DNA of 8,763 bases from assembly GCA_003233475.1 (NCBI GenBank), contig QILU01000119.1:1-8763 (forward strand), in the 5' to 3' direction. The notes beneath the pieces were generated by a model. The model was not told the origin of the DNA, searched no databases, and was given only the letters and a program-made list of their open reading frames with translations. Source of the stretch: Ahrensia sp. GTDB taxonomy: Bacteria > Pseudomonadota > Alphaproteobacteria > Rhizobiales > Rhizobiaceae. Position 1 is the stretch's first letter; each line of letters begins with the position of its first letter. This document shows positions 7,199 to 8,763 of this stretch, piece after piece. The position numbers and the translations under genes are program-made.

Positions 7199-7243
7199 TA
7201 GAGCCGTTCCCCTTTTGATGGTTACATCAAAAGGATAAGGAAC
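7199..7243. repeat. Nested hairpin beginning with a TAGAGCCGTTC motif
   Basis: A perfect 10-bp stem, CCTTTTGATG (7211-7220) with CATCAAAAGG (7225-7234), closes a GTTA loop. GTTCC (7206-7210) and GGAAC (7239-7243) extend it across a 4-nt bulge. Its left end TAGAGCCGTTC (7199-7209) is identical to that of the hairpin at 7261, which suggests two diverged members of one palindromic repeat family. Neither strand has a T-run directly after the stem, so it is not a standard intrinsic terminator, although it lies 106 nt after the barrel gene. Confidence 0.6.
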
Positions 7244-7260
7244 CGCGAAAAACAAAACAT

Positions 7261-7301
7261 TAGAGCCGTTCAGCATTTCCATGAAACGCTGAACGGCTCT
7301 A
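7261..7301. repeat. 41-nt near-perfect palindrome (TAGAGCC-ended hairpin)
   Basis: TAGAGCCGTTCAGC (7261-7274) and GCTGAACGGCTCTA (7288-7301) are exact reverse complements (14 bp). After one A/C mismatch the stem continues with TTTC/GAAA around a CAT loop. The 11-nt end motif also occurs at 7199-7209. Its right edge touches the ribosome binding site of the gene at 7314. It may be a dispersed repeat of the TAGAGC-ended kind seen in Hyphomicrobiales, an mRNA leader structure or a transcription attenuator; the sequence alone does not decide. Confidence 0.75.
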
Positions 7302-7306
7302 GGGAA
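7301..7306 (+). promoter_or_regulatory. Shine-Dalgarno deciding the start of the small membrane protein
   Basis: AGGGAA lies seven bases before the ATG at 7314 but only one base before the in-frame GTG at 7308, so it favours the ATG. Its first base is the last base of the 41-nt palindrome. Confidence 0.55.
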
Positions 7307-7313
7307 AGTGAAC

Positions 7314-7802
7314 ATGGCCAAAAGCTCTTCATATTCATCGGCGGCACCTTTTGGCTGGTTAGCTTTCAGCGGGGCTGTATTGTTCGGTCTGGTTCAACTT
7401 TCGCCTACTCTTTACGCGTCGGTGGTTGGTGCTGCGGCTCTCTCTATGGGCACCATTATCCTGGCTACGGGCAGCAATATTGATAAGAGCAACAGGTTTG
7501 TTCCTTATCTTGGGGCAGCACTATTTGCCATGCTCTGCTGGATTGCTGTTTCGCTTGTTCCCAGTTCTCCTGTTGAAGCGGGAGTTGCTGCAGGAACGGT
7601 TTTGACAGCGCGCAGTCTGGTTGTATTGTCAGCGGTAGTGCTGGTGATGCCGGTACTGGCATTTATTGAAATGTTGTTTTCTTTAACAGCGGTACAAGCT
7701 ATTTCCCAGTTTCGTGGTCATAGTGTTCTTGACGGCGAATTGCGAGTGGTTTCAATGATCGATCAGAAATTCGGCGGGGTGTTTGGTGGTCTAAACCGCT
7801 AA
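7314..7802 (+). CDS. Small integral membrane protein of unknown function
   Basis: A 162-residue protein I do not recognise. It starts with a short Ser-rich polar end (MAKSSSYSSAAP), followed by about four hydrophobic helices (roughly 12-31, 36-53, 64-83 and a long one 99-128). A C-terminal tail of about 30 residues is partly charged and Gly-rich (LDGELRVVSMIDQKFGGVFGGL). There is no signal peptidase site, catalytic motif or binding motif, so an inner-membrane location is the only safe prediction. ATG 7314 is chosen over the in-frame GTG 7308 because of the Shine-Dalgarno spacing. The frame is uninterrupted and coding-like, with well-placed hydrophobic segments, so the gene is probably real. 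It is convergent with opgH, with only 40 nt between the stops, and its leader carries the 41-nt palindrome, which might influence expression. A role in envelope biology is guesswork from position. Confidence 0.75.
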   Translation: MAKSSSYSSAAPFGWLAFSGAVLFGLVQLSPTLYASVVGAAALSMGTIILATGSNIDKSNRFVPYLGAALFAMLCWIAVSLVPSSPVEAGVAAGTVLTARSLVVLSAVVLVMPVLAFIEMLFSLTAVQAISQFRGHSVLDGELRVVSMIDQKFGGVFGGLNR

Positions 7803-7842
7803 TTCGCAACTCTTCTAGACATTCCCAACCCCTACCAACTGC

Positions 7843-8763
7843 TTATTGTTGTGAAGGCTTTAAGCGGCTTCCCATTTGCTTGCCCGGCTCAGAAAGTGGT
7901 GCGCCGGGCTTGCCGTTCAAAGCTCTGATAATTGCTGATGGGGCAATATCTTCTTGTGTGTTCATAATCTTTTTCAACCATCCCCGGCGAGGCAGCTTCA
8001 TTCCAAACAGGTATGAAATTGGAACGGCACAGATCAGGCTGAATGCAATGGGGACCAGCCACAACGAAATGACTCCGACAAAAAGTCCGGAAACCAATAT
8101 GATTCCGGTGATGGTTTCCAGCCAATGGAAACGAATTAAAACCAGCCATCCATAGGAGGATTGGGCACGGTTTTGCGGTGCCCAACCAGCGTCCATTCCG
8201 AGAATAGTACGCCCTACCGCTGTCACGTGTTGGACCATAAGTATGGGTGCCAACAGGAATGAGAGAAGAATTTCACTTAATGCGGAAGCGGAAAAATGCA
8301 TGCTTCCACCCAGATCCTGACAGCTGCGGTCTTTCCAGATTGTGGAAATAATGGCGAATACTTTCGGTAATAATAGTAGCGCTATCATAAAGCCGAGAAT
8401 GACAGCGCGGTTGATTGCGTCCATTTGAGGCCATTGGGGAAAGAGCGGGTTTGCATCGGAAAAATATCGAAAGACATTTTGTTCTTCACTACGACCCATC
8501 AACGCCCAGGCGATTAACAACAAAAACCAGGTGACGGAGGCTATGTAGGCGGTTGCCCCTTGCAGCATGTGGAAACGGGAAGCCGGGGCAAATCCCGCAG
8601 AACCTATCAACCGTAAATGCTGCAAATTACCCTGGCACCAGCGCCGGTCACGCAAAACGTAATCGACAATATTTTGAGGGATATCCTCATAGCTGTCGCG
8701 AAGAGCGGGCATAATACGCACGGCCCATCCGGCCCGGCGAAGCAGGGCGGCTTCGACAAAATC
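7843..8763 (-). CDS. opgH: Osmoregulated periplasmic glucan glucosyltransferase OpgH/MdoH, C-terminal part (5' end missing)
   Basis: Inner-membrane processive glucosyltransferase of family GT2 that uses UDP-glucose to make the beta-glucan backbone of osmoregulated periplasmic glucans, normally working with the periplasmic protein OpgG. The fragment has 306 codons and stays open to the right edge, beginning DFVEAALLRRAGWAVRI, which matches the E. coli MdoH segment (HDFVEAALMRRAGW) closely as I recall it. Next come SYEDIPQNIVDY and the catalytic Q/RxxRW element as RDRRWCQGN (Arg38-Trp42 of the fragment), then several hydrophobic helices (about 64-86, 118-140, 160-180, 208-250) that complete the membrane channel. 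After the last helix only about 50 residues remain (from KLPRRGWLKK), clearly shorter than the E. coli tail, with a natural TAA at 7843. The catalytic N-terminal part and any opgG gene lie beyond the window. Confidence 0.93.
   Translation of the reverse strand, partial: DFVEAALLRRAGWAVRIMPALRDSYEDIPQNIVDYVLRDRRWCQGNLQHLRLIGSAGFAPASRFHMLQGATAYIASVTWFLLLIAWALMGRSEEQNVFRYFSDANPLFPQWPQMDAINRAVILGFMIALLLLPKVFAIISTIWKDRSCQDLGGSMHFSASALSEILLSFLLAPILMVQHVTAVGRTILGMDAGWAPQNRAQSSYGWLVLIRFHWLETITGIILVSGLFVGVISLWLVPIAFSLICAVPISYLFGMKLPRRGWLKKIMNTQEDIAPSAIIRALNGKPGAPLSEPGKQMGSRLKPSQQ

Noticed and set aside
7206..7243. Hairpin as an intrinsic terminator of the barrel gene or as a riboswitch
   Set aside because: No T-run follows the stem on either strand, and the fold is a simple nested stem without the conserved junctions of any riboswitch I know; a repeat is the better reading.

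Overview
The window looks like chromosomal DNA of an alphaproteobacterium, most likely of the Hyphomicrobiales (Rhizobiales). The reasons are the mix of genes (Omp25/31-type outer-membrane barrel, DivK-like lone receivers, an OpgH/MdoH glucan synthase, a membrane PAS-GGDEF-EAL protein), moderate GC content, and palindromic repeats with TAGAGC ends like those common in that order. This placement is an inference from gene content; there is no rRNA or other marker gene here.

Layout. (1) 1-1368 (+): C-terminal part of a hybrid sensor histidine kinase (HisKA, HATPase, receiver), cut by the left edge. After a possible terminator comes a DivK-like single-domain response regulator (1491-1865, +). (2) Convergent to these, on the minus strand, is an apparent two-gene unit: an alpha-oxoamine synthase-family PLP enzyme (2384-3760) followed 80 nt downstream by a second single-domain receiver (1908-2303). 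(3) A divergent intergenic region of about 217 nt carries an 18-bp imperfect palindrome and separates the PLP gene from a 795-codon membrane/PAS/GGDEF/EAL cyclic-di-GMP enzyme (3978-6365, +). (4) An outer-membrane beta-barrel gene follows (6437-7093, +). (5) About 220 nt without a gene (7094-7313) holds two hairpins that share an 11-nt TAGAGCC-type end; the second abuts the ribosome binding site of a small four-helix membrane protein of unknown function (7314-7802, +). (6) Convergent to it, and cut by the right edge, is the C-terminal third of the glucan synthase gene opgH/mdoH (7843-8763, -).

How the genes might work together. The left half is rich in signalling: three receiver domains, one hybrid kinase and one c-di-GMP enzyme, with no DNA-binding output domain in view. 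The kinase and the two lone receivers could form a phosphorelay. A PLP enzyme of the family that makes sphingoid bases, biotin precursors and CqsA/LqsA alpha-hydroxyketone signals, apparently co-transcribed with a receiver, is the most intriguing arrangement. It suggests, but does not prove, that a small molecule or lipid is made under two-component control. The right half is cell-envelope related (outer-membrane barrel, unknown inner-membrane protein, periplasmic glucan synthesis). No tRNA, rRNA, CRISPR array, insertion sequence or phage gene was seen.
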